A stretch of 38,607 bases of DNA from an uncultured Lachnospiraceae bacterium (GTDB lineage Bacteria > Bacillota > Clostridia > Lachnospirales > Lachnospiraceae), in contig CADBPC010000085.1 in NCBI GenBank assembly GCA_902796425.1, forward strand, positions 1 through 38,607, given 5' to 3'. The position numbers were made by a program, and so were the translations under genes. Under the pieces are notes generated by a model that had not been told where the DNA came from, did no database searches, and saw only the letters and a program-made list of their open reading frames with translations. Positions 7,246 through 16,579 of the stretch are shown here, in pieces (positions within the stretch are counted from its first letter, which is position 1; every line of letters begins with the position of its first letter).

Positions 7246-10200
7246 ATGTACAAGAAGGTTAACAACGATCTTAATTTCGTTGCCCGCGAAGAGGCTGTCC
7301 TGGAATTCTGGAAGAACAACGGGATATTCGAAAAGAGTATTGCCTCGAGAGAGGGAAGTCCGATTTATATGTTCTATGACGGCCCGCCGACCGCTAACGG
7401 CAAGCCCCACATCGGACATGTGGAGACAAGGGCGATCAAGGATATTATCCCGCGCTACCGCGCGATGAAGGGCTATGAAGTCCCCCGCAAGGCCGGTTGG
7501 GATACGCATGGCCTTCCGGTCGAGCTTGAAGTCGAAAAAGAGATAGGCATTGAGGGCAAGGATCAGATCGAGGCCTATGGCATCGAGCCGTTCATTAAGA
7601 AATGCAAGGAGTCTGTCTGGACCTATAAGGGAATGTGGGAGACATTCTCGGACAAGGTCGGCTTCTGGGCAGACATGAATAATCCCTACGTCACCTACTA
7701 CGATGACTTTATTGAGTCGGAATGGTGGGCACTCAAGACAATCTGGGACAAGGGCCTGCTGTACAAGGGCTTTAAGGTTGTTCCTTACTGCCCGCACTGC
7801 GGAACTCCTCTTTCTTCCCACGAGGTTGCGCAGGGCTACAAGACACTGAAAGAAAGATCCGCAGTCGTCCGCTTTAAGGTAAAGGGTGAGGACGCATATT
7901 TCCTTGCATGGACGACGACGCCCTGGACACTGCCTTCCAATATCGCACTCTGCGTGAACCCGGAGGATATCTACGCGAAGGTTAAGGCAGCGGACGGATA
8001 TACCTATTATATGGCAGAGGCTCTCCTGGACCAGGTCCTGGGTTCCCTGAAGGAAAAGGATTCCGACGCAAAGCCGTACGAAGTGCTTGAGACAATGCCC
8101 GGCAGGGCGCTGGAATACAAGGAGTATGAGCCCCTTTACAAGTGCGCCGCGGACAGCGTGGAGAAACAGCACAAAAAAGCGTTCTTTGTATACTGCGATG
8201 ATTATGTAACAATGACCGACGGTACCGGCATCGTACACATCGCTCCCGCATTCGGTGAGGATGATGCCCGCGTGGGACGCAGGTATGACGCTCCGTTTGT
8301 CCAGATGGTGGACGACAAGGGTGTTATGAAGGAAGAAACTCCTTTTGCCGGCATGCGCTGCAAGCCGACCGCCGAGGAGATGGAAAAGGGTGCCGTCAGC
8401 GCGGACCCCGAGGTGCTCAAGGAGCTTGACGGCAGGGGCCTCCTGTTCTCCGCACCGAAATTCGAACATGACTACCCGCACTGCTGGCGCTGCAAGACGC
8501 CTCTTATTTACTATGCCCGCGAATCCTGGTACATCCGGATGACGCAGGTGAAGGACGACCTTGTCCGCAATAATAAGGAGATCAACTGGGTTCCCGCGTC
8601 CATGGGCGAGGGGCGTTTCGGCAACTGGCTCGAGAATATCCAGGACTGGGCCCTGTCCAGAAACCGCTACTGGGGAACTCCCCTGAATATCTGGGAATGC
8701 CCGGACTGCGGAAAGCAGATCTGTGTCGGCAGCAGGAAGGAACTCGCAGAGCTGACCGGAAACCCGGAGAATGAGAAGGTCGAGCTCCACAGGCCTTATG
8801 TCGACTATTGCGTTATCAAGTGCAGCCAGTGCGGCGGCGAGATGAGGAGAGTCCCGGAGGTCATCGACTGCTGGTTCGACTCCGGCGCGATGCCGTACGC
8901 TCAGCTTCACTATCCTTTTGAGAATAAGGAACTGTTTGAAAGAGAGTTCCCCGCGGATTTCATTTCCGAAGCAGTCGACCAGACCAGAGGCTGGTTCTAT
9001 TCTCTGCACGCGGAGGCAACACTCCTGTTCAATAAGCCTGCCTTCAAGAACGTTATTGTCATGGGACTTGTTCTTGACAAGGACGGCGAAAAGATGAGTA
9101 AGTCCAAGGGCAACGCCGTGGATCCCATGGAAGCACTGGAGGCTTACGGAGCAGACGCCGTGCGCTGGTACTTCTATACCAACAGCGCTCCCTGGCTTCC
9201 GAGGCGTTTCTCCGGAGACGCGGTACAGGAGGGACAGAGAAAGATTCTCGGCACGCTCTGGAATACCTATGCGTTCTACACACTGTATGCTGAAATCGAT
9301 CAGTTCGACCCCACAAAGTACACACTGGATTATGACAGCCTGTCTGTAATGGACAAGTGGCTTCTTTCGAAGATGAATACCATGATCCGCAGGGTGGACG
9401 AGAACCTGAATGTCTACAGGATTCCCGAAGCTGCAGCGGTCCTTGAGGAATTCGTCGACGACATGAGCAACTGGTATGTCCGCCGCGGCAGAGAGCGCTT
9501 CTGGGCAAAGGGCATGGAGCAGGATAAGATCAATGCCTTCATGACGCTCTATACAGCGCTTCGCAATGTCTGCGAATGTGCCGCACCGTTCATTCCGTTT
9601 ATGACAGAAGAGATCTACCAGAATATTGTCCGCAGCGTTGATGCATCCGCGCCGGAGAGCGTACATCTGTGCGACTTCCCGGTCTGCGACGAAGCGCATG
9701 TTGACGCCGAGCTTGAGGAGAAGATGGATATCGTCCTGAAGGTCGTTGTCATGGGCAGGGCGTGCAGAAACACCTCCAATATCAAGAACCGCCAGCCGCT
9801 GCAGAAGATGTATGTCCGCTCGCAGGAAAAGCTGGATGATTTCTATGTTGAAATCATCGAAGATGAGCTGAATGTAAAAGATGTAGAGTTTACGGACGAT
9901 GTGCGCGCCTTTACAACCTACACATTCAAGCCGCAGCTGAGGACGGTCGGACCGAAGTACGGCAAACAGCTTGGCTTTATCCGCAATACCCTCCAGGCAC
10001 TGGACGGGAATGCCGCAATGGATATGCTCGAGCGCGACGGGGCACTGCGCTTTACGACCGACGGCACAGAGGTGGTTCTCACCAAGGATGACCTTCTGAT
10101 CGAGATGTCCCAGAAGGAAGGGTATGTCACACAGGAGGAAGGCACACAGGACAAGGCCGTCACGGTTGTCATCGACACGAACCTGACGCCGGAGCTCATC

Positions 10201-10452
10201 GAAGAGGGCTTTGCCGCTGAGCTGATCAGTAAGATCCAGACAATGCGCAAGGATTCCGGATTTGAGGTTATGGACCGGATCCGTCTGTCGCTTTCCGGAA
10301 ACGAGAAGCTGTACGATATCGCAAAGAAGAATGAGACTGCGATTGTGACGAAGGTGCTCGCAGACGGTATTGAAAAGGATACAGAGCTTACCCATGAGAA
10401 GTCATGGAACATCAACGGCGAGAAGATAACCATCGGCGTTGAGAAAATTTGA
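7246..10452 (+). CDS. ileS: Isoleucyl-tRNA synthetase, type 2 (eukaryote-like)
   Basis: 1068 aa. Class Ia synthetase that charges tRNA-Ile with isoleucine and edits mischarged valine. HIGH is at residues 55-58 and KMSKS at 616-620. The N-terminal text around HIGH (FYDGPPTANGKPHIGH, then KAGWDTHGLPVELEVEKE) matches the IleRS2 clade, not the B. subtilis/E. coli IleRS1 clade, and the protein lacks an obvious C-terminal Cys4 zinc knuckle typical of IleRS1. Internal cysteine pairs CPHC (182/185), CPDC (485/488) and CSQC (526/529) may bind zinc. The IleRS2 clade is known for reduced mupirocin sensitivity, so that trait is an expectation, not an observation. Ribosome site AAAGAGG precedes ATG 7246. 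glgP follows after 16 nt. Confidence 0.96.
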   Translation: MYKKVNNDLNFVAREEAVLEFWKNNGIFEKSIASREGSPIYMFYDGPPTANGKPHIGHVETRAIKDIIPRYRAMKGYEVPRKAGWDTHGLPVELEVEKEIGIEGKDQIEAYGIEPFIKKCKESVWTYKGMWETFSDKVGFWADMNNPYVTYYDDFIESEWWALKTIWDKGLLYKGFKVVPYCPHCGTPLSSHEVAQGYKTLKERSAVVRFKVKGEDAYFLAWTTTPWTLPSNIALCVNPEDIYAKVKAADGYTYYMAEALLDQVLGSLKEKDSDAKPYEVLETMPGRALEYKEYEPLYKCAADSVEKQHKKAFFVYCDDYVTMTDGTGIVHIAPAFGEDDARVGRRYDAPFVQMVDDKGVMKEETPFAGMRCKPTAEEMEKGAVSADPEVLKELDGRGLLFSAPKFEHDYPHCWRCKTPLIYYARESWYIRMTQVKDDLVRNNKEINWVPASMGEGRFGNWLENIQDWALSRNRYWGTPLNIWECPDCGKQICVGSRKELAELTGNPENEKVELHRPYVDYCVIKCSQCGGEMRRVPEVIDCWFDSGAMPYAQLHYPFENKELFEREFPADFISEAVDQTRGWFYSLHAEATLLFNKPAFKNVIVMGLVLDKDGEKMSKSKGNAVDPMEALEAYGADAVRWYFYTNSAPWLPRRFSGDAVQEGQRKILGTLWNTYAFYTLYAEIDQFDPTKYTLDYDSLSVMDKWLLSKMNTMIRRVDENLNVYRIPEAAAVLEEFVDDMSNWYVRRGRERFWAKGMEQDKINAFMTLYTALRNVCECAAPFIPFMTEEIYQNIVRSVDASAPESVHLCDFPVCDEAHVDAELEEKMDIVLKVVVMGRACRNTSNIKNRQPLQKMYVRSQEKLDDFYVEIIEDELNVKDVEFTDDVRAFTTYTFKPQLRTVGPKYGKQLGFIRNTLQALDGNAAMDMLERDGALRFTTDGTEVVLTKDDLLIEMSQKEGYVTQEEGTQDKAVTVVIDTNLTPELIEEGFAAELISKIQTMRKDSGFEVMDRIRLSLSGNEKLYDIAKKNETAIVTKVLADGIEKDTELTHEKSWNINGEKITIGVEKI

Positions 10453-10468
10453 GAGGAGAAAACAGCGA

Positions 10469-12976
10469 ATGATAAAGAAGGCACCCCTGAACATTGATAA
10501 GGAACTGTTCAAGAGAAGTGTGGAATACAATGTTCGCACAATGTACCGCAGAGAGATGGATGAGGCAAGTGAGCAGATGGTATTCCAGGCTGCGGCGTTT
10601 GCACTCAAGGATCAGATGATCGATGCCTGGATGCGCACGCAGAAAGCTTTCGACGAGCAGAATCCGAAGACACTGTACTACCTGTCCATGGAATTCCTCA
10701 TGGGAAGAGCGTTCGGAAACGATGCCATCAATATGCAGGCTTACGAGCCGGTGAAGGAAGCTCTCAGGGAGCTCGGCTTTGACATCAACAAGGTAGAGGA
10801 TGAGGAGCCGGACCCGGCTCTCGGAAACGGCGGTCTCGGAAGACTGGCGGCCTGCTTCCTTGATTCACTGGCAACCCTCAATTACCCCGCATACGGATGC
10901 GGAATCCGTTACAGATACGGAATGTTCAAGCAGAAGATCCGCGACGGCTACCAGATCGAAGCGCCGGACAACTGGCTTGAAAACGGCGACCCGTTCCAGC
11001 TGCGCCGCCCCGAGCTGACCCAGGAGGTCCACTTCGGCGGTTATGTGACCAGCTATCCCGGACCGAACGGCAGGACCATGTTCAGGCAGGAGGGCTACAA
11101 TGCCGTAAAGGCAGTCCCCTATGATATGCCGGTAATCGGATACGGCAACGGCTTTGTCGATACACTCCGCATCTGGGACGCACAGCCGGTTGAGAGCTTC
11201 CACCTGGATTCCTTCGACAAGGGTGATTATCAGAAGGCGGTCGAAGAGGAGAACCTTGCAAGGAATATCTGCGAGGTACTGTATCCCTGCGACGATCATG
11301 TACAGGGCAAGGAGTTGCGCTTAAAGCAGCAGTATTTCTTTGTCTCTGCTTCCGTCCAGTGCGCGATCCAGAAATTCCTTTCCCGCAATGACGATCTCCA
11401 CAAGCTCGGGGACAAGGTTGTCTTCCAGATGAATGACACGCACCCCACGCTGACCGTTCCGGAACTGATGCGTATCCTTATGGATGACTACGCGCTGGAA
11501 TGGGATGAGGCATGGGAAATCGTGCAGAAGAGCTGCGCGTATACCAACCACACAATCATGGCAGAAGCGCTTGAGAAGTGGCCGATCGAGATCTTCTCCA
11601 GACTTCTTCCCAGAATTTACCAGATTGTCGAGGAGATCAACCGCCGCTTTGAGATGAAGGTCCGTGAGAAATACGGAAACGACAGAAATCTCCTTGACCG
11701 CAAGATCAGGGCGATGGGCGTTATTTACGACGGCCAGGTGCGCATGGCGAACATGGCAATCGTCGCGGGCTTTTCCGTCAACGGCGTCGCAAGGCTTCAC
11801 ACGGAAATTCTCAAGAATGAATCTCTGCATGATTTCTATGAGATGTTCCCCGAGAAGTTCAACAACAAAACCAACGGCATCACGCAGAGAAGATTCCTTG
11901 CGCATGCAAATCCGCTGCTTGCGGACTGGATCACGGATTACATCGGCGACGAGTGGATCACGGATCTTTCCCAGATCAGCGAGCTGAAGGATTATGCCGA
12001 TGATCCCAAGGCGCAGAAGGAGTTCATGCACATCAAGTACAAGAACAAGGTGCGTCTTGCAAAGTACATTCAGGAGCACAACGGCGTAACGGTCGATCCC
12101 CGCTCGATTTTCGATGTACAGGTCAAGCGCCTGCACGAGTACAAGAGACAGCTCCTGAACATCCTGCACATCATGTACCTGTACAATGAGTTGAAGAAGA
12201 ATCCTTCCATGGATATTCCGAAGCAGACCTTCATCTTCGGCGCGAAGGCAGCTGCAGGCTATAAGACGGCCAAGCTGACCATCAAGCTGATCAACAATGT
12301 TGCGGACGTGATCAATAACGATCCTTCCATCGACGATAAGATCAAGGTTATATTCATTGAGGACTACCGTGTATCCAACGCAGAGATCATCTTTGCCGCG
12401 GCGGATATTTCCGAGCAGATTTCCACTGCTTCGAAGGAAGCCTCCGGCACGGGCTGCATGAAGCTGATGCTCAACGGCGCAGTGACGATCGGCACCATGG
12501 ACGGCGCCAACGTCGAGATGATCGAAGAGGTGGGCGAAGAGAACATGTTTATCTTCGGCCTGTCCTCCCAGGAGGTCATTAACTACGAGAACAACGGCGG
12601 ATACAATCCGTATGATATTTTCAATAACGACCAGAATGTGCGCCAGGTCCTGGTCCAGCTGATCGACGGCACCTATTCAAAGGATGACCCGAACCTGTTC
12701 CGTCCGCTGTATGACTCCCTGCTCAACGGACATCCGGCAGACAGATACTTTATCCTGAAGGACTTCGAGTCTTATTCCGAGGCGCAGAGACGCATTACCG
12801 AGGCGTATACGAATAAGAAGCGCTGGGCTAAGATGGCAATTCTCAATACTGCATCGACGGGCAAGTTCTCGTCCGACAGAACGATTGAAGAATATGTCAG
12901 GGATATCTGGCACCTGAGCAAGGTTGAACTGGCTCCGCAGAAGAAATCCCGCAGCAGGAAAAGCAGCACAAAGTAA
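10469..12976 (+). CDS. glgP: Glycogen/starch/alpha-glucan phosphorylase
   Basis: 835 aa from ATG 10469, which has GAGAGGAG upstream; an earlier in-frame ATG at 10439 overlaps the ileS end and is less likely. The enzyme releases glucose-1-phosphate from alpha-1,4-glucans using phosphate and pyridoxal phosphate. Conserved blocks: GNGGLGRLAACFLDSLATL near 112-131, and the PLP site EASGTGCMKLMLNGA with Lys665 as the Schiff-base lysine, then GTMDGANVEM. The residue before Met-Lys is Cys where Asn is usual (GTGNMKF to GTGCMKL). The last dozen residues are a Lys/Arg/Ser-rich tail (KKSRSRKSSTK) beyond the family fold. No other glycogen genes are adjacent; linkage to ileS is unusual and suggests co-transcription during growth. 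Confidence 0.96.
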   Translation: MIKKAPLNIDKELFKRSVEYNVRTMYRREMDEASEQMVFQAAAFALKDQMIDAWMRTQKAFDEQNPKTLYYLSMEFLMGRAFGNDAINMQAYEPVKEALRELGFDINKVEDEEPDPALGNGGLGRLAACFLDSLATLNYPAYGCGIRYRYGMFKQKIRDGYQIEAPDNWLENGDPFQLRRPELTQEVHFGGYVTSYPGPNGRTMFRQEGYNAVKAVPYDMPVIGYGNGFVDTLRIWDAQPVESFHLDSFDKGDYQKAVEEENLARNICEVLYPCDDHVQGKELRLKQQYFFVSASVQCAIQKFLSRNDDLHKLGDKVVFQMNDTHPTLTVPELMRILMDDYALEWDEAWEIVQKSCAYTNHTIMAEALEKWPIEIFSRLLPRIYQIVEEINRRFEMKVREKYGNDRNLLDRKIRAMGVIYDGQVRMANMAIVAGFSVNGVARLHTEILKNESLHDFYEMFPEKFNNKTNGITQRRFLAHANPLLADWITDYIGDEWITDLSQISELKDYADDPKAQKEFMHIKYKNKVRLAKYIQEHNGVTVDPRSIFDVQVKRLHEYKRQLLNILHIMYLYNELKKNPSMDIPKQTFIFGAKAAAGYKTAKLTIKLINNVADVINNDPSIDDKIKVIFIEDYRVSNAEIIFAAADISEQISTASKEASGTGCMKLMLNGAVTIGTMDGANVEMIEEVGEENMFIFGLSSQEVINYENNGGYNPYDIFNNDQNVRQVLVQLIDGTYSKDDPNLFRPLYDSLLNGHPADRYFILKDFESYSEAQRRITEAYTNKKRWAKMAILNTASTGKFSSDRTIEEYVRDIWHLSKVELAPQKKSRSRKSSTK

Positions 12977-13023
12977 GAACTGCACAGGCAGCGCAAGAAC
13001 TGCAATAGCAGCAGATGATACAT

Positions 13024-13054
13024 GGGGAAGCACCGGATTTGCCGGTGCTTCCCC
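13024..13054 (+). terminator. Perfect 13-bp hairpin after glgP
   Basis: GGGGAAGCACCGG (13024-13036), loop ATTTG, CCGGTGCTTCCCC (13042-13054). Very stable, 48 nt after the glgP stop and 32 nt before the hydratase start. It lacks a T tract (GTACGATTAA follows), so it may act as a weak terminator or as an mRNA 3'-end stabiliser. Confidence 0.6.
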
Positions 13055-13086
13055 GTACGATTAATTACTAAAAGGCAGGAAGAACT

Positions 13087-15420
13087 ATGGTCAATCTGAA
13101 AAAAGGAGCCTACTATCTCGGAAACGATCAGTGGCTGACGGACGAGCAGAACGCCGGCAGCGTCATGATCGGCGGGGAGTGTATCACCAGAGAAGAAGCA
13201 TCGGACCGCACCATGGCATGGCAGATTCTGTCTGCCCACAACCTTTCCGGCAGCAGGGAAAAGCTGAACATCCGCTTTGACAAGCTGACAAGCCATGACA
13301 TCACTTATGTCGGCATTATCCAGACAGCGCGTGCCTCGGGCATAGAGCGCTTTCCGATGCCGTACGTGCTCACAAACTGCCACAATTCTCTGTGCGCGGT
13401 CGGCGGCACGATCAATGAAGATGATCACATGTTCGGCCTTACGGCAGCCAAAAAATACGGCGGCGTCTATGTTCCGCCGCATCTTGCGGTTATCCACCAG
13501 TATGCCCGTGAGATGATGGCCGAGGGCGGCGGAATGATTCTCGGCTCGGATTCCCATACAAGGTACGGCGCGCTGGGCACAATGGCTGTCGGCGAAGGCG
13601 GCCCGGAGCTGGTAAAGCAGCTCCTGAACCAGACCTATGATATCGCAAGGCCCGAGGTAATCGCGGTCCACCTGACCGGAACCCCGAAGCGCGGCGTCGG
13701 ACCTCACGACGTCAATATCGCGCTGATCGGCGCTGTTTTCGGAAATGGCTTTGTCAAGAACAAGGTCCTTGAATTCATCGGCTCCGGCGTACACAATCTG
13801 TCCGTGGACTACCGCATCGGCATCGACGTAATGACGACGGAGACGACCTGCCTGTCCTCCGTCTGGGAGACCGATGAAAAGACGAAGGAATGGCTTGAGA
13901 TCCACACCAGGCCGGAAGCATATAAGAAGCTCGAGCCCGGCGTCGGCGCTTACTATGACGGCGTCGTCGAAATCGATCTTTCGACGATTGAGCCGATGAT
14001 TGCAATGCCCTTCCACCCGAGCATGGCTTATACCATCGACGAGGTCAACCGGAACCTGAAGGACGTGCTCCACGATGTAATCGAGCGCGCGAAGGTTTCC
14101 TTCGGTGAGAACGTGCAGTGCGATCTGGACAGCAAGATCAGGAACGGGAGATTCCTTGTTGACCAGGGAATCATCGCCGGCTGTGCAGGCGGCGGCTTTG
14201 AAAACATCTGCGAAGCAGCCGGGATCCTCGGCTCATCGGATATCGGATCGGACGCGTTCTCCCTGAGCGTCTATCCTGCGTCGCAGCCGATCTATATGGA
14301 ACTGATAAGAAACGGCGTTGCGCAAAAGCTCATGGAGGCAGGCGCGGTGATCAAGACCGCGTTCTGCGGACCGTGCTTTGGCGCGGGTGACACACCGGCA
14401 AACAATGCGTTCTCCATCCGGCATTCCACGAGAAACTTCCCCAACCGCGAGGGTTCCAAGCCCCAGAACGGTCAGATTTCCTATGTCGCTCTTATGGACG
14501 CGAGATCCATTGCGGCGACGGCGGCGAATAAGGGATACCTGACGCCCGCTACGGCAATCGACAATGACATTCCTGTCTACAGCTATCACTTTGACAGGAA
14601 GATTTATGACAGGCGGGTTTTTGATTCCCACAACGTTCCGGATCCGGAAGTGGAGGTCCAGCTCGGACCGAATATCAAGGACTGGCCGAAGATGCAGCCC
14701 CTGCCGGATCATATGATCCTCAAGGTCGTTGCCGAGATTCATGATCCGGTCACAACGACCGACGAGCTGATTCCGTCGGGCGAGACCTCTTCCTACAGAT
14801 CGAATCCCGAGGGACTTGCGCAGTTCGCTCTTTCAAGAAAGGCCCCGGATTATGTCGGACTTGCCAAAGAGGTCCGCAGCGCCCAGGAGGTACTTCTTTC
14901 CGGCGGCTGTATGGGAGAATTGATGCCGGAGCTAAGGCCCGTCATGCATGCAATCAAGGACCGGTTTGAAGACGTGCACCCTCACGGAGTAATGAACAGT
15001 GAGGGAGAGATCGTCGCAAAAGGCAACCTCGGCGTGGGCTCGACCATATTTGCGGTGAAGCCCGGAGACGGCTCCGCGAGAGAGCAGGCGGCCTCCTGCC
15101 AGAAGGTACTCGGCGGCTGGGCGAATATTGCCGAGGAATATGCGACAAAGAGATACCGTTCCAACCTGATCAACTGGGGAATGCTGCCGTTTGTCATTGA
15201 GCCCGGAGACCTTCCGTTTGCCAAGGGCGACTGGTTATTCTTCCATAACATCCGGCAGGCGGTGGAAAATAAGGACGCTGCAATTACCGGATATACGGTC
15301 CGCGCCGGGGAAGAGGTGTCCTTTACGGAATTCACGGTAAGGCTCGGGGAACTGACGGATGAAGAAAGACAGATCATCCTTGACGGGTGTCTGATCAACT
15401 ATAATGGAAACAGAAAGTGA
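13087..15420 (+). CDS. Aconitase-superfamily hydratase (YbhJ-like)
   Basis: 777 aa. The three [4Fe-4S]-ligand cysteines of aconitase are present: Cys366 in IIAGCAGGGFENICEA, and Cys427/Cys430 in AFCGPCFGAGDT, with nearly the same spacing as in mitochondrial aconitase (C358, C421, C424). An aconitase-type substrate block GSDSHTRYGALGTMAVGEGG lies around residues 155-174. It then has a C-terminal swivel domain (about 580-777) in the same chain. The lead-in motif SCTNS of true aconitase is replaced by GCAGG, so the substrate probably differs from citrate/isocitrate. It resembles the uncharacterised E. coli YbhJ group; the reaction is unknown, likely a reversible dehydration. Ribosome site AGGAAG precedes ATG 13087. 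The ddl gene follows after 5 nt, so it heads the ddl-murF unit. Confidence 0.85.
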   Translation: MVNLKKGAYYLGNDQWLTDEQNAGSVMIGGECITREEASDRTMAWQILSAHNLSGSREKLNIRFDKLTSHDITYVGIIQTARASGIERFPMPYVLTNCHNSLCAVGGTINEDDHMFGLTAAKKYGGVYVPPHLAVIHQYAREMMAEGGGMILGSDSHTRYGALGTMAVGEGGPELVKQLLNQTYDIARPEVIAVHLTGTPKRGVGPHDVNIALIGAVFGNGFVKNKVLEFIGSGVHNLSVDYRIGIDVMTTETTCLSSVWETDEKTKEWLEIHTRPEAYKKLEPGVGAYYDGVVEIDLSTIEPMIAMPFHPSMAYTIDEVNRNLKDVLHDVIERAKVSFGENVQCDLDSKIRNGRFLVDQGIIAGCAGGGFENICEAAGILGSSDIGSDAFSLSVYPASQPIYMELIRNGVAQKLMEAGAVIKTAFCGPCFGAGDTPANNAFSIRHSTRNFPNREGSKPQNGQISYVALMDARSIAATAANKGYLTPATAIDNDIPVYSYHFDRKIYDRRVFDSHNVPDPEVEVQLGPNIKDWPKMQPLPDHMILKVVAEIHDPVTTTDELIPSGETSSYRSNPEGLAQFALSRKAPDYVGLAKEVRSAQEVLLSGGCMGELMPELRPVMHAIKDRFEDVHPHGVMNSEGEIVAKGNLGVGSTIFAVKPGDGSAREQAASCQKVLGGWANIAEEYATKRYRSNLINWGMLPFVIEPGDLPFAKGDWLFFHNIRQAVENKDAAITGYTVRAGEEVSFTEFTVRLGELTDEERQIILDGCLINYNGNRK

Positions 15421-15425
15421 CGAGT

Positions 15426-16562
15426 ATGAATATAGTAGTATTATGCGGGGGCTTAAGTACCGAAAGGAAGATTTCCCTCTCATCGGGAACCAAGATCTGC
15501 GGGGCACTGAGAGACCGCGGCCATAAAGCGGTCCTGGTCGATCTCTTCCTCGGACTTGAGGATATGGACGAAAGGATTATTGCTGATCCCGGGATACTGT
15601 TCGAGGAGCTTCCTCCTCTTGAGCAGGTGGTCTTTGACGGCATCGCGCCGGATCTTGACAAGGTAAGGGCATCCCGCAGGTGGAAGAGTCCTTCGCTGTT
15701 CGGACTCGGCGTACTGGATATCTGCCGCAGGGCGGACGTCGTCTTCATCGGCCTTCACGGCATGAACGGAGAGGACGGTAGAGTCCAGGCGACGTTTGAT
15801 ATGCTCGGCATACCCTATACGGGCTCGGGCTACCTTGGCGCTGCGATGACCATGGACAAGATGATCACAAAGCACATGGTAAAGACTGTTCTTGAAAGCA
15901 GGGGCATTCATGTACCCGGCTGGAAGGAATACCACGGCGTTGCCCCGTCCGATATAGACAGAATTGTAAAGGAGCTTTCCGGAGACGCCTGCATGCAGGC
16001 GGAAGGCAGCGAAGACGGCTGCAGCATCCGGGTTCCCTGCGTGGTAAAGACACCGACCGGCGGGTCTTCCGTCGGCGTTGTAATCGTTCATCACAAAGAG
16101 GAGCTTGAGGCTGCGGTCAGGGAGTGCCTTCGCTATGGCAATGACCTGCTCGTTGAGGAATACATCGAGGGGAGAGAGTTTACCTGCGCGGTGCTTGAAG
16201 ACAGGGCGCTTCCTTCGGTCGAGATCGCGCCGAAGACCAACTTCTACGACTATACCAACAAATACAGGGCGGGAGCGACAGAAGAAATCTGCCCCGGAAG
16301 ATGCAGTGCGGAGGTTGAGGAGCTTATGCACACTGCCGCGGTGACGGTTCACCGGACAATGGGGCTCTCGACCTATTCGCGCAGCGATTTTATCATAAGC
16401 AAAAACGACGATGTCTATTTCCTGGAGGTCAATACACTGCCCGGAATGACGCCGACCAGCCTTGTGCCGCAGGAAGCCGCGGCTGTCGGTATTTCCTACG
16501 GGGAGTTATGTGAAATGATTGTCCGGGACGCGCTGAAAATGCGCGGCGGACAGATGCAGTGA
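15426..16562 (+). CDS. ddl: D-alanine--D-alanine ligase
   Basis: 378 aa from ATG 15426. A GTG at 15417, overlapping the hydratase stop, is an alternative with a slightly better GGAAA site; I prefer the ATG because the family usually starts with MxIVVLxGG. ATP-grasp enzyme that makes D-Ala-D-Ala for peptidoglycan in the cytoplasm. Seen: VVLCGGLSTERKISLSSG N-terminal glycine-rich block, GLHGMNGEDG (HGxxGEDG), KTPTGGSSVGV, VEEYIEGREFT, and FLEVNTLPGMTPTSLVP near the C-terminus with the catalytic Glu-x-Asn metal ligands. The sequence around PTGGSSVGV fits D-Ala-specific Ddl; a D-Ala-D-Lac specificity is not suggested. About 50 residues between strands 25-75 are a family-variable insert. murF follows after 17 nt. 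Confidence 0.95.
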   Translation: MNIVVLCGGLSTERKISLSSGTKICGALRDRGHKAVLVDLFLGLEDMDERIIADPGILFEELPPLEQVVFDGIAPDLDKVRASRRWKSPSLFGLGVLDICRRADVVFIGLHGMNGEDGRVQATFDMLGIPYTGSGYLGAAMTMDKMITKHMVKTVLESRGIHVPGWKEYHGVAPSDIDRIVKELSGDACMQAEGSEDGCSIRVPCVVKTPTGGSSVGVVIVHHKEELEAAVRECLRYGNDLLVEEYIEGREFTCAVLEDRALPSVEIAPKTNFYDYTNKYRAGATEEICPGRCSAEVEELMHTAAVTVHRTMGLSTYSRSDFIISKNDDVYFLEVNTLPGMTPTSLVPQEAAAVGISYGELCEMIVRDALKMRGGQMQ

Positions 16563-16579
16563 GGGGGGAGCTGCAGGCT

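Noticed and set aside
7159-10395. Very long open frame on the minus strand opposite ileS
   Set aside because: It is a codon-bias shadow of ileS: low-complexity His/Leu/Val composition, no domain, and ileS is certain on the other strand.
12772-14073. Long minus-strand frame across the glgP end and hydratase start
   Set aside because: It crosses two confident plus-strand genes and the hairpin between them, with no ribosome site or domain.
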